Assembly (NCBI GenBank): GCA_019722365.1
Contig: JADFUC010000260.1
Coordinates: 34,675 to 98,674 of the forward strand
DNA length: 64,000 bases
Direction: 5' to 3'
Source of the DNA: Lithospermum erythrorhizon
Taxonomy: Eukaryota; Streptophyta; Magnoliopsida; Boraginales; Boraginaceae
Shown here: positions 13,401 through 24,142 of the stretch, piece after piece
Position numbering within the stretch: position 1 is the first letter of the stretch
Layout: each line of letters opens with the position of its first letter
Position numbers and translations under genes: made by a program
The notes under the pieces: generated by a model
Database searches by the model: none
Told to the model about the DNA's origin: nothing
Seen by the model: only the letters and a program-made list of their open reading frames with translations

Positions 13401-14210
13401 TTAAAATAATACTTATTAAAATAATATTTATACGAACTTAGTGTTCACCTTAGTAATTTTATAATACTAGTGAGGACTGTCATGATGATTTAAGGGGTTA
13501 TGAACGATTGCTAGATCTTACTCATTAATCGTTTTAATAATAGTAATTGGTCGATTATTATTATTATACAACTTACTATTATCTGAGTCTAAAAGGTCAC
13601 ACACATACAGTGATGTTGAATTATATTTCATGTATGAAATTAAACTACATTTGTTAAATTGAGAGTTGATTGTAATCAACGGATATTTCACTGAGATTTT
13701 ACATTGATAATGTAAAATATAAATTGATAAAATCGAATTAATTAATTAGACAATCAATTAATTCAATAGTTAGTTGAGTCGTTAGTAACTTGTTAGTTGC
13801 TATTAACAACTTGTTAGTGTTTGATTTTTTACTTAACGTTTAATTACCAACGGCTTGCTCACACAAAACTATTCTCGTTGGACTTCTTTAGGCTCTCGAC
13901 CTATACAAAGCTGCTTATTAGGTTTTCATGATAATTTTTCATGAAATGAAAAATAAAAGCTAGCCTCCTCCTCTTCCTCTCTAATGGCCGAAATATTCAA
14001 GGGAAGAATTGAAAATTCTTCTCTTGATTTTTCATCCAATTCAATCCATGTTCTAGCAGACGCAAATGTAGGATTCAACCTCTCCTCAAGGACTAACCAG
14101 AAAACTACATTCAAGTGCTCAATCACGAATTCAAAGGAGGCTCGTGAAAGATTTGGAGATAGACTTCCGCTGGCATCTCTGTAAGTACTCTCATATTCAT
14201 ATAAGTCATT
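13400..14210 (+). repeat. 3' LTR of element D, left part
   Basis: LTR similarity begins about 100 bp into the LTR (acgaacttagtgttcacc) and continues through tataataatagtaattgg-type sequence to ctctcatattcatataag. It breaks at a gypsy-type LTR near 14211 and resumes at about 19487. It is more diverged from the 5' LTR than from the LTR at 20.84 kb and lacks the first ~100 bp, so the 3' end of D has been rearranged. Overlapping ORFs at 13926-14184 on both strands are not genes. Confidence 0.7.
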
Positions 14211-15089
14211 GTAATAACCTCGTTACGCTTAAAAACAAAATTTAAATTTTCGTCGGTGGGCGACCTTCTAGATAGTATAAATAATTTCGATGATAATATT
14301 ATTTCAGAAATTATTTGAGTGTTTTAATTACATTTATAATTTAGTAGTATTAGTTGGGGACAATTCGAAAGTTAAGCATCGTGGTCGTTTCATAGCTCGA
14401 TTGCGGATTTCGCACAAACTCCTCGCCAAGGGTTTTTCTTGACTTAAGAGATAAAAGATCATCTTCATCCTTATCAAACCAAAAACACAAATATCTTCTT
14501 CCTTCTCCATGGTTTGGCCGAGACACTTTGGAAGAAAGCAAAACCCAAAATTTTTCTTCCATTTCTTCACTTTGTTGTGCATATAAAGAACCTCAAGTCG
14601 ATATTATTAAGGTTTTCTAACATCTTTCCCTACGATTTTGAGGTAAGTAAATTGGAGTTTTGGTTGATTTTTTCTTGGTTGACTTTGCTGACTTTTGGTT
14701 GACTTTGACATAATTCAATTTTTATGATGAATCTAGTTTGTTATTGGTTCTATGATGGCTATGTCATTTAATTCATGATTGTAGGTCGTTGAGGATGTTA
14801 CGGTCGGTTGACTTTTCTAGGTTTTGGTTGACTTTTTGGTTGATATTTTTATAAGACTTTAAATGTGTAGGGAGTTTAATTGGGACCTTATTGTAGTGTT
14901 GTGATGTTAAAATGGTGATTTAAAATCGATTAAAGGCGCTAGTTCGAAAAGCGTTATTTTCAAATTGAGTTATAACGGATATTTTGGAGTATAGGTTGTT
15001 AATTATGGACCAGCTGATTAATTAGAATGACTTATAAGTTGATTTGAAATGTTAAAATAATAAGGTGGAATTCTAGCGGGAGACAATCG

Positions 15090-17722
15090 GTGACGACCCG
15101 CCTGTGTCGGCCGCCTGAGTAGTCATTATAATCCGGAACACTGCATCACCAAAAACCGATGGACGACTCAGCTTAGAACTACTGCTTCCTTCAAAAAATA
15201 TGATTACATATAATAATTCCAAAGTAATCACGCTTAAAAATTTACAATCCATCAGGTGATATCTAACCAACCAACTCATATATACAACATATCCCAAATA
15301 AACAGTAATGCCGGCAAGGCTACAAAAGAGAGTAAGTACTGTACTCAGAATACAAAATGACAACTGCCGACAAGGCTAAAGTTTGAAAATAAAGTACAAC
15401 AATCAAAAACAGTTGACAACACATCAAAATCAGACTGTGAGGATCCTCTGCCACCCGATGCTCACCTAGCCACTCGGAACAACTCTCCAACAGCCTCCTG
15501 GCTCAACTAGCCGTCTCAATAACCTCGGCACAAATGAAATGCCGCCCAAAGCGAAATAGGGGTGTAAGCCACTAAGCTTAGTGAAACTTAACAATGGGGC
15601 TTAAACTTAAACCATACGCTACTTACACAACAAATTAACATGTGAGTCAAATATGCGTGTGACATATATAGATATATAACTGGACTACCCAACAGCCATA
15701 TTTATACTTACAAAGAAAAATTCTCATACATCACATGGCATAACATATAGAATATAGGGTCTCAATATTGAATACAACTCACCTAATAAAAATCACACCA
15801 AACCATACTTAAATTACAAATACAGAGACCCAACAAAACTATACTCTAGTCATCATCAATCACTCATCAACTAGATACCATCCGGATTCTAACTCGATGC
15901 ATATAAGCTCAACCCGGTTAATCTACAACGCCTTATACCGAAGTATAAAGTCGATAACCAACGCTTATACCGAAGTATAAAGTCGGAGAACAACGCCTAT
16001 ACCGAAGTATAAAGTCGATAAACAACGCCTATACCGAACTATAAAGTTCGATAACCAACGCCTTATACCGAACTATAAAGTCGATAAACAACGCCTATAC
16101 CGAAGTATAAAGTCGATAACCCATGCTCTAAAGAGCCACCTAACCCATGACCTTCCCAATTCTAGGTCATATCCTAATACTCAAGTCACCTCACATACAT
16201 AACTCTAACCATCACCTCTCTCAATAACCATCTACTCTGCATCTCCCCAAACAATATCCAAGCAATACGCCTAAAAACATCTCTACAATCGTAGTCAAAC
16301 ACACCGCCGACAAGGCCGTAAATACATAAAGGCCGACAAGGCCACAGAATACAAAGGTCGACAAGGCCACAAAATCATAAATATAAGTTGGGAGTTCAAG
16401 TCGCATATTTACCTCAAGAATCTTCAACGCCATGTGATTATAATCACATAATCATATCATGGCTCACACAAATGAATCACACATAATCATACAACAATTA
16501 CATGTATATCATTCTCACGTATTCATAACATAATGTCATGTACATCATTCCTCACATAATCGCACTCATAATACAATAATGCTCTCACACAATTTAAAGT
16601 AAGTACGCAAGGTAACACCTTCCGCGAGATAAGTACTCACCTCTACAAGCTATCACAAAGTCCTCAATGAAGAACGCCGATAACGGAACGCGCCTCTTCC
16701 CGCGGTCGGGCGCCCAATAACACCTTAAAGTATACTGTGGAACTAATACCAAAAATTACGCTCTAGAATAAATATTACCAACTCTAATCGGAATGATTTC
16801 TAAACGGCCCAACATGACGGGTAAACTATCTAATTATAATCCCATCGGACACAACCAAATCTCCATCCCCGCTAAAATTCCATCTTATTACTTTATCATT
16901 ACAAATCAACTTATAAGTCATTCTAGTTAATCGCCATAGCCCCAATTAACAACCTATACTCCAAAATATCACTCACATAACTCAACTCGAATTTAATACT
17001 CTTTTTCAACCTAACTCCCTTTAATCAATTTTAAATCACCAATTTAACATCACAACAACTACAATAAGGTCCCAATTAAAAATCCCTACACATTTCAACT
17101 CTTTATAAAAATATCACCTCCCAAAAGTCAACTAAACCTAGAAAAGTCAACTCGACATAACATCCCCAAACGACCTCTAACTCATGAATCTAATACTTAT
17201 ATACATCATAGTGTCCAAGCACAAATCCAAGATCCATCATAAAATTGAATTATAAAAAGTCAACCCTAAAAAATCAACCAAAATGCTATCTTCTTACCTC
17301 AAAATCGTAGGGAAAGACGCTGGGAAGTCTTACGAACAATCCCTCGGTGAACTTTAGCTGCGAAAGTTGAATAAATGGAAGAAAATTTTTTGGGTTTGCT
17401 CAACAGAATCTCGCCAAGCTATGGAAGGAGGAAGATATTTTTTGTATTTTTGCCTGATAAGGATTTGGGCGTGGTACTTATCTCTTAAGTCAAGAAAAAA
17501 CCGCACAGGAGTTTGTGCCCGAAATCACGCGAATCGAGCTATCGAACGACTTAACGATCTAACTTAACTCGAATTATCCCCGGCTATTACTACTAAATTA
17601 TAAATGTAATTCGGCTCAAATAATTTACGAAATAATATTATCATCGAAATTATTTATACTATCAATGTCCCACCGAATCGAAAAAATTAAATTTTTTTTC
17701 AACATATGTGGTTATTGCTAAA
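15090..17722 (-). mobile_element. Inverted solo gypsy-type LTR nested in its own kind
   Basis: Read on the minus strand, this segment starts near 17722 (gcaataacc) and ends near 15090 with a gggtcgtcac terminus, typical of gypsy LTR ends. Its first 0.86 kb is the reverse complement of 14211-15089, and its last 1.77 kb is the reverse complement of 17729-19486. Length is about 2.63 kb. The two copies together make a large inverted repeat. Shared landmarks are the catggctcacacaaatga word near 16460 and its complement near 18070, and gaggatcctc at 15439 and 19120. Short ORFs inside are not genes. Confidence 0.7.
15925..16125 (-). repeat. ~33-bp minisatellite within the gypsy-type LTR
   Basis: Six or seven units of the form acgcctataccgaagtataa followed by agtcgataac repeat with a period of 31-34 bp. 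Each unit contains a small palindrome (ttatac..gtataa). The corresponding part of the outer LTR copy (18480-18660) retains only scattered tatactacgg/cgtatag words. Confidence 0.85.
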
Positions 17723-19486
17723 TTACAAAGTCCGACGGGGATTATTTATTCGCTTGTTTTATCCGTCATTTTAGACCGCTTAGAAATAGCTCCAATTAAG
17801 AGTCAGTAACGTGTCTCTGTAACGCAGTATCGTAGTAGGTTTTGATTTTCATTATACTTCTCGGGGGCTAGGGCGCGATCAGGCAAGGGGTAGTTACTAC
17901 CTTGATTTTGTCCCCTAAGTTTTTGTAGCTAGCAGAGGAGTACTTATCTCAAGGGTGTGCTACTTTACGTACTTACTTTTAAATTCAGCAATATGTTATT
18001 GCGGGTACGACAGCGAGAATGATATACATGTAATCGTTTGTATGATTATGTGTGATTCATTTGTGTGAGCCATGATATGATTATGTGATTATATTCCTCG
18101 TGGCGCTGAAGATCGCTGAGGGGCAATAGCTTGAACTCCCAACTTATGTTCTCAGAAGTCTGTGGCCTCATGACTTTTGTATTTCCGTACCTCGCCGGGC
18201 ACTCCCAAGTGTATTTCCTCGTGGCCTTGTCGGCGGTCAGTTTGTGATCAATACTGTGAGATGTTTTAGCCGCTAAGGCTTGGATATTGTTTGGGGAGCA
18301 GAAAGAGTTGCTTATCGGTAGGCTTCAAGTTAGATTTATGTACGATATCGAAAGTTTAATTTCGAGTATTTTAGATTTCAATTCTATGCTTCGGGATGAT
18401 TAGGTTAAAGCGACTTCCTCCTTCCTCAAGGATATGTGTGACGCCATTACCAGAATACGGTATAAGAGCATGACTCTTTTGATCACTTTGTTGCATTGTC
18501 GGGCGTGGCCCTATACTCACGGTATACTGGCGGCTTGGCCTATACTACGGCAAGAGCGGTATGAGTCTTTATGGATCACTTTGTTGTGTGCATTGTCGCC
18601 AGGGCCCATACTACGTATAGTTTTGCGGTCCGCCTTATACTGGGTATAAGAGCGGTGTTTATTACCGTCGATCCATTCCTCGCAGTAGACGGACGAGTAT
18701 ATGCCAGCATTGCAGTCAGGTATACTCTTGTGACATGTATTGAGAGATAGAAGGTGATCTAATTAGAGTTATAGTCGCATGTGCCGAGTCTCCGTGATTT
18801 CATTTTAAGTGACAGTGGGGTTTTATTGACTTTCATATCTTAAATATGTTAGTGCCTTGAAACTTTCTTTGGAACCTTTATTGTATGACTATATTAGGTA
18901 GTCCTGATATATACATATTTATTCATATTGACTATTATAATATTGTCCGCTTCAAGCCAGATGGTAAGTTCACCTCTCGTTAAGTGTTGTTCACTAAGTT
19001 TCGCTGCTTACACCTCTCACATGGGCGGCATTTTCATTTGTGCCAGTCGATGTGACGGGCTGGGCCAGCCCAGGAGTTGTTTGGAGTTTGTTCCGAGTGG
19101 CCAGTAAGCATCGGGTGGCAGAGGATCCTCACAATCGATTTTGATGTGTTTTCAATCGCTTTAATTGTTGTACTTTTTATTTTCAAACTTTAGCCTTGTC
19201 GCGCTTTCACTTGTATTCTCGAGTACGCATTTATTCTCTTTTGTAGCCTTGTCGGCATTATCATACTGGGATATGTCAGATATACGGAGTCAAGTTGGTT
19301 AGATATCACCTCGGCTTGATTGTAAAATTTTAAATCAAGTATTATTTTGAGAATATTAATGGAAATCAAATTTCTTGACGAATGAGTAGTTTTTTAAATC
19401 GAGTCCGTTTGGTGACTCGTATTCCCATTATAATGATTCTCACTCGTGGCGGCCGGTAATTCAAAGGGTCAAGCTAAGGGCCATTA

Positions 19487-19585
19487 TATGATTTCTAGAT
19501 TAATTTATATCATTTTGAGGATCCGGGATGTATGAATTTGGTGTTTTATCACAATGAAATTATACTAAATTCTAAATGTAATTTG
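19487..19585 (+). repeat. 3' LTR of element D, right end
   Basis: The sequence gattaatttatatc, gaggatccgggatgtatgaa, ttggtgttttatcac and actaaattctaa matches the terminal 95 bp of the LTR at 8720-8816. It therefore resumes the LTR interrupted at 14210. Confidence 0.75.
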
Positions 19586-20839
19586 TAATAATTGTGAGTA
19601 CGTTATCTATGTATTGCGTGTTGATTATTTGAGTATGCGTTATTGGTTGAGTAGTTGGGTTGTGTGTGATGTTTTGTTGGTTGGAGTGGCATGGAACGAG
19701 TTGTTTAAGGGTGGTTGACGACGATGAGTCAGACCACCGGTATTGCCTCAGACTTCGGTATTTAGAACAGATTTGCCTCTGCACTGCTACAGTGTGTTGT
19801 TATCCGGTATTTCCTTGTACTTCGTACGAAAGTGTAGTTGTATTTGCCTCGCACTGCTACGAGTGTGTTGTTTAGCTTATGTCGACGGGCATAAGTTTCT
19901 CCCCCGCAGTCGAGGTTTATTTATAGCGCCCTTTAGTTGTAGAACTGATTCACGCTGAAGTTGATCGAGTTGTTTAGTTTGTAATGGTAGTACCAATGTT
20001 GTTGGTAGAGTTGTGGAATTGGATGGTCTAGTTGTTAGTCGTGATGTTTTGCCATTGTTAGTTGATGTAGCAAGTAGTCAGGACTCGATCAGTATCGTTG
20101 TCGTTGTTTTCTCGAAATGCATGATTATCACTGGGTTTGATGTTCTTTATTAGATTGCGGCATGTTTAGTTGATGAGCCTATAAATTCATGATCAAAGAG
20201 ATGTCGGCATCGATATACCTTTATGATGCGAGAAAGCATGATAATGAAACCGCCGAAGTTATTATTTTCTTTTTATTATGACTTCGAGTTGTATAGTATT
20301 CTCACATGTCTATATAATTTACGCGAATCCTAACCATTCTTATAAGTATTACACTAAGCGCCGGGTGTGTTAATTTCGCCTTGAGATAAGTATTCACTAA
20401 GCTTCCTCGCAGCACCCTATTCGCTATGGGCAACGCTTTTTATTTGTTCTAGGTTGACAGTGGTGCTTTAGCGTATTCCTCGATCTATCTTCGGCGATCG
20501 TGCCTGTGAGCCAAGGCGAATGACAGATGCGAGATTCCTGCAATCTCGTTGTTTTGATTGTAGTTCGGATTCCTCTATTTGTTGTTACTTCGATTTCAGA
20601 CTGAGTTGTATATTGACATTTTGTACTTTGGTCGATTGTTGTATGCTGGTTGTTTTGTGTGGTTAGGAAATACCACGATGGATCATTTTCTTCAAAACTG
20701 TTCTTTTCAGATGTATATTGTTTTTATTTGGTTATTTATGAACCGGTGAGTCTTTTAAATTTGAGTCATCCATCGATTGGTGACTCTGGTGTCCAGGATT
20801 TGGATGATTCTAACCTCAGGGCGGCCGACCCGGCCCGGT
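19586..20839. other. Unclassified repeat-like DNA between LTRs
   Basis: No gene is recognised. A diverged internal duplication (tttgcctc.gcactgctac, then gtgtgttgtt) occurs at about 19765-19805 and 19848-19875. A gataagtattcactaagctt word near 20390 resembles gataagtactcacc at about 16630 in the gypsy-type LTR, so this is probably another decayed LTR-retrotransposon part. Confidence 0.4.
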
Positions 20840-21798
20840 TGTTACAATTTTCTTTATTTCTATAATTATGTCTTCGTCATGCATAATTGTTGTAACAATT
20901 CATTTTACTAGTTTTAGTTAAATGTGATTACTCAAACTAAGTGTTCAAATAGTAATTGTTAATTACTAGAATTGGAACTCACGATAATATCAGGGGTTAT
21001 GCCAGATTGCTAGATCTCATGCATAACCGATATAATAATTATAATGGTCAATTATATTATTATACTCTTTACTCAATATTATCTGAGCCTTAAGGTCACA
21101 CACATGTACAAATGACGTTGAGTTATATTCCATGTATCAATTAAATCACGATTAAGCAAATTGGGAGCGATGATTGAAATCAACGAGACTCCACCGAGTA
21201 TTTTACGCCGATAAGTGTAAAATACAAATTGATGAAAACCACCAACACTAACTCATAGTTCACCAGAGGTTTAACGAAAGTAAGCTCATTAGTAACTTGT
21301 TGCCACTTACACGACTAAACAAGTTGGTTAATCGGCTTAACGAGTCAACTCATTTCAATTCTTCTAACGAAGTCGAGCTTTTTGGCCCGGCGAAACTTAA
21401 ATGAGATATTTAAAGAAAAGGTGAAATGAAACCTAAGTTTCATTTCATCCTTTCCCCTTCCTCAAAGTGCCCCCCTTCCCTTTTTTTTTCTCAAGTTTTG
21501 AGTCAAGTTTGACTCAAAACTTTTCATCCAATAGTTATTTGATTCTAGCAAGTCCAATCGTGAGACTCTCCCTCTCTTGGTGTGGACTAACTGGAGGCAT
21601 CACATTTGAGGTTGCTTGTCCGGGAAGAGTGACTCAAAGTGGTGCTCAACATCCGCTAAACTTTGTAAGTCCTCCTATTATTCATACGTGTATTTATATA
21701 TTTGTGTGAATGTTTTGTAATCGCTTGGAGTACACTTATATCGCTCTGGTTGCTATTTATTATAATTTGTATTATGAATAAATTGCATAATTCCAACA
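20840..21798 (+). repeat. Angela/Tork-like LTR, variant copy
   Basis: The LTR starts tgttacaattttc, runs through tgttgtaacaattcatttta, gttaaatgtgattactc, tctgagccttaaggtcacac and tcggcttaacgag, and ends gcataattccaaca, about 959 bp. The following aagtagcttcgg could be a damaged primer-binding site, in which case this is a 5' LTR whose body is lost; otherwise it is a solo LTR. The variant is closest to the inverted LTR ending at 55378. Confidence 0.7.
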
Positions 21799-22411
21799 AA
21801 GTAGCTTCGGCTCACTATCTCAATTTTTATATTATTAATATATATACTAATAAAAATATATAATATTAACAATATATGAACGTTTTTCATCACATTTTTT
21901 TTTGAAATGCTTTGAAAACTCTTCTTGTTCTAGTTTGTGTATTTTAATATTTAGTTTATTGTTTTAATTTTTTTATAAAGTATCAATATCTTGTGCATTA
22001 AGCTTTTTCATATTTTAAATGTTGAGTATTAAATCTATACATACTATAATATTTTCTATTGAAATTATTATTTTTACTTTATTCTTTGCCTAATTTTAGT
22101 AATATTTGATTTAGTAAACTAGATTTTATTTACAATTCATCGAGATTGAATGAAGGAGGTTCAAACAAAGACAAATACTCAAACAGCCTAAATTAACTAC
22201 CTTTCTGACTTACCAATCTTGGTAAAACTAATTAAATTGCTAGCTCGGCTCGAATGGTTACTGATAATTCCATGAGTAATGGAGTGATCCAAGACCAACC
22301 AATAGAGGAGTGGGCCCATCCATTATGGCTTAAGCCTAGGAAAATAGCGGAATGAATGGACTCAAGGCCATGTGATTTTGCCCAACGCGAGGCCCTCGCA
22401 AGAAGTCGAAA
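21799..22411. other. AT-rich spacer without a gene
   Basis: AT-rich to about 22190. A 45-bp word (cttggtaaaactaatt ... ctcggctcgaatggttact) at 22218-22262 is repeated beyond the next LTR at 23869-23913. Confidence 0.5.
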
Positions 22412-23420
22412 TTGGTTGAAATTAATGGAAATTGATTCCCTTTATTATGCCTGCTCCGACAATCAAGGTATCAATTCATTTACCGTGTCGGTTAAATGTG
22501 ACATCGAACTTAGTGTTCACCTTAGTAATCAGATATTACTAAAGGTGGGGTTCTCATGATAATTTGGTGGGGTTGGCGAACGATTCTCGATCTTACTATT
22601 AATCGTTATAATAATAGTAATTGGCCAATTATTATTATTATACAACTTACTATTATCTCGAGCCTGGCTACTGGCCACACACATACAAAGGATATTCGAA
22701 TTATGTTTCATGCATGAAATTAAACGGTAGATTAGATCGAGTAGATGTGATCTCAAAATATATATATAGTTGTCAAATATATATCGATTTAACATCAATT
22801 GGTTAAACTCAGTAAGTTTAATCAATTAAGCAATTGAAATTGATGAATAACTTGATAAGTTATTCGATAGTGATTCTCGTTAGCATTTTAAATTTGACTA
22901 AGTTAATTAAAATGGAACAACTCACTAAATGACTCATTATTTGATTGGCCATAACGGACTAATTAAGTTAACGAGTTAAACTGATTTCTTAACGAGTTGC
23001 TTAACGGGTGGAATTAAACATTTGGTATTTAAAGAAAGAGACAAAGTTTTTTTTTCATTTCATGAAAAATCCTCTTGCCTCCCTCCTCTCAAAAGCCGTC
23101 CCCCTCCCTAGAATTTGGAAGAGAATTTCTTCCATTTTGTTCCCCCTCAACCCAAGAAGTTCATTTCTGATTCGATTCCCTCCCTTGCAAGGCATTTCTA
23201 AAGGACATTTGCTTTTGGTGTCGACAAGCTATCGAGTGCTTAAGATTCACGCGGCCGTTAGCTCGAGGAGTTGGTTTCATTTCGCCTTCCGCCGCAACGT
23301 AAGAACTCTTTATTCATATTGCAATTTATGTGTTTTAGATTAATATACATTATTTCGGCGATCCTGGATTTATTTAATTTGGTGTTTTATCACGAGTAAA
23401 ATCCATACTAGATTCTATCG
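22412..23420 (+). repeat. Angela/Tork-like LTR, probably solo
   Basis: Begins ttggttgaaattaatgg (family: tgttggaaatcaatgg) and ends ctagattctatcg where the family has ctagattctaaca, about 1008 bp. It is the copy closest to the LTRs at 7.77 and 57.4 kb. I see no polypurine tract before it and no primer-binding site after it, which favours a solo LTR. ORFs on both strands inside it are spurious. Confidence 0.75.
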
Positions 23421-24020
23421 CATCTATCCAACTCGGTTCAAGCAGTACACCGTTAGCATATAACGGATTGGAGGACCAATTGAAGAAGATACTTATGAGT
23501 GCATTGAAGATTATAATCATCCTACTTCTTAATAAGCCGAAACCGTTACTACTTGATAGTAATTAGGGCAATCAATTACTCAAAAAGGTATCAATCTATA
23601 CAACTATAAACAGAAACTCGAATCAAATCAAGAACTCACTGACATACTCCTCAAAATTAACTTTACAGAAACTATACTCTTTCGACCTCTTATTGATCAC
23701 CTTGGACTACCTGATTATCAAGGGAAACCGGTCTTTGTTTTACAAAGATCGAAGCAAATTGGGATGACTTGTAATCCGATCCACTATCAAAAACTGCACT
23801 GTGTCATCAATTACCAAACCTAGCTAAAAGTTCTTCTGTTTGTACTCGGCTCGGCAGCTAGCCTCGAGCTTGGTAAAACTAATTGAGTCGCTAACTCGGC
23901 TCGAATGGTTACTCCAACCTAATCTGGCTCTCGGTTGATTTCGGTTCATGTACGTGGAATGCTTCAGGAAACTGTTGATTCCATGACATGAGCTTGTACT
24001 TCACTCTACTTACTACTGTC

Positions 24021-24024
<4 letters not shown>
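23421..24024. other. Upstream region of the COB-like gene
   Basis: No ORF or element is recognised apart from the second copy of the 45-bp direct repeat at 23869-23913. The proximal 150 bp should contain the start of the COB-like transcript. I see no convincing TATA box at the usual spacing, and a 5'-UTR intron cannot be excluded. Confidence 0.4.

Positions 24025-24052
<28 letters not shown>
24025..24052 (+). repeat. (TC)n microsatellite in the presumed COB 5' UTR
   Basis: About fourteen uninterrupted tc units lie 90-120 bp upstream of the COB start codon. Pyrimidine-rich CT tracts are common around plant transcription starts and 5' UTRs. Confidence 0.85.
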
Positions 24053-24058
<6 letters not shown>

Positions 24059-24142
24059 CTGTCTTCTACAAATTCTGGATTGAAGATCTTGGACATTCAC
24101 CATTAAAAAGTTAATCAATTACTATAGTTGAGCTAAAAAGAA

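Larger units (their letters stand above)
14211..19486 (+). mobile_element. Ty3/gypsy-type LTR, itself interrupted
   Basis: Left part 14211-15089 starts tgtaataacctcgttacgc and contains the ggttgactttgg-like words and tcaaattgagttataac. Right part about 17729-19486 continues the same LTR, as judged from the intact inverted copy at 15090-17722. It ends near cggccggtaattcaaagggtc. The element lies inside the 3' LTR of element D. No gag-pol is present, so it is best read as a solo LTR of about 2.6 kb. A reliable 5-bp target duplication could not be identified. Confidence 0.65.

Noticed and set aside
14334..17567. ORFs at 14350-14582 and 17367-17567 as a gene pair
   Set aside because: They are the two inverted copies of the same gypsy-type LTR segment, with differing frames.
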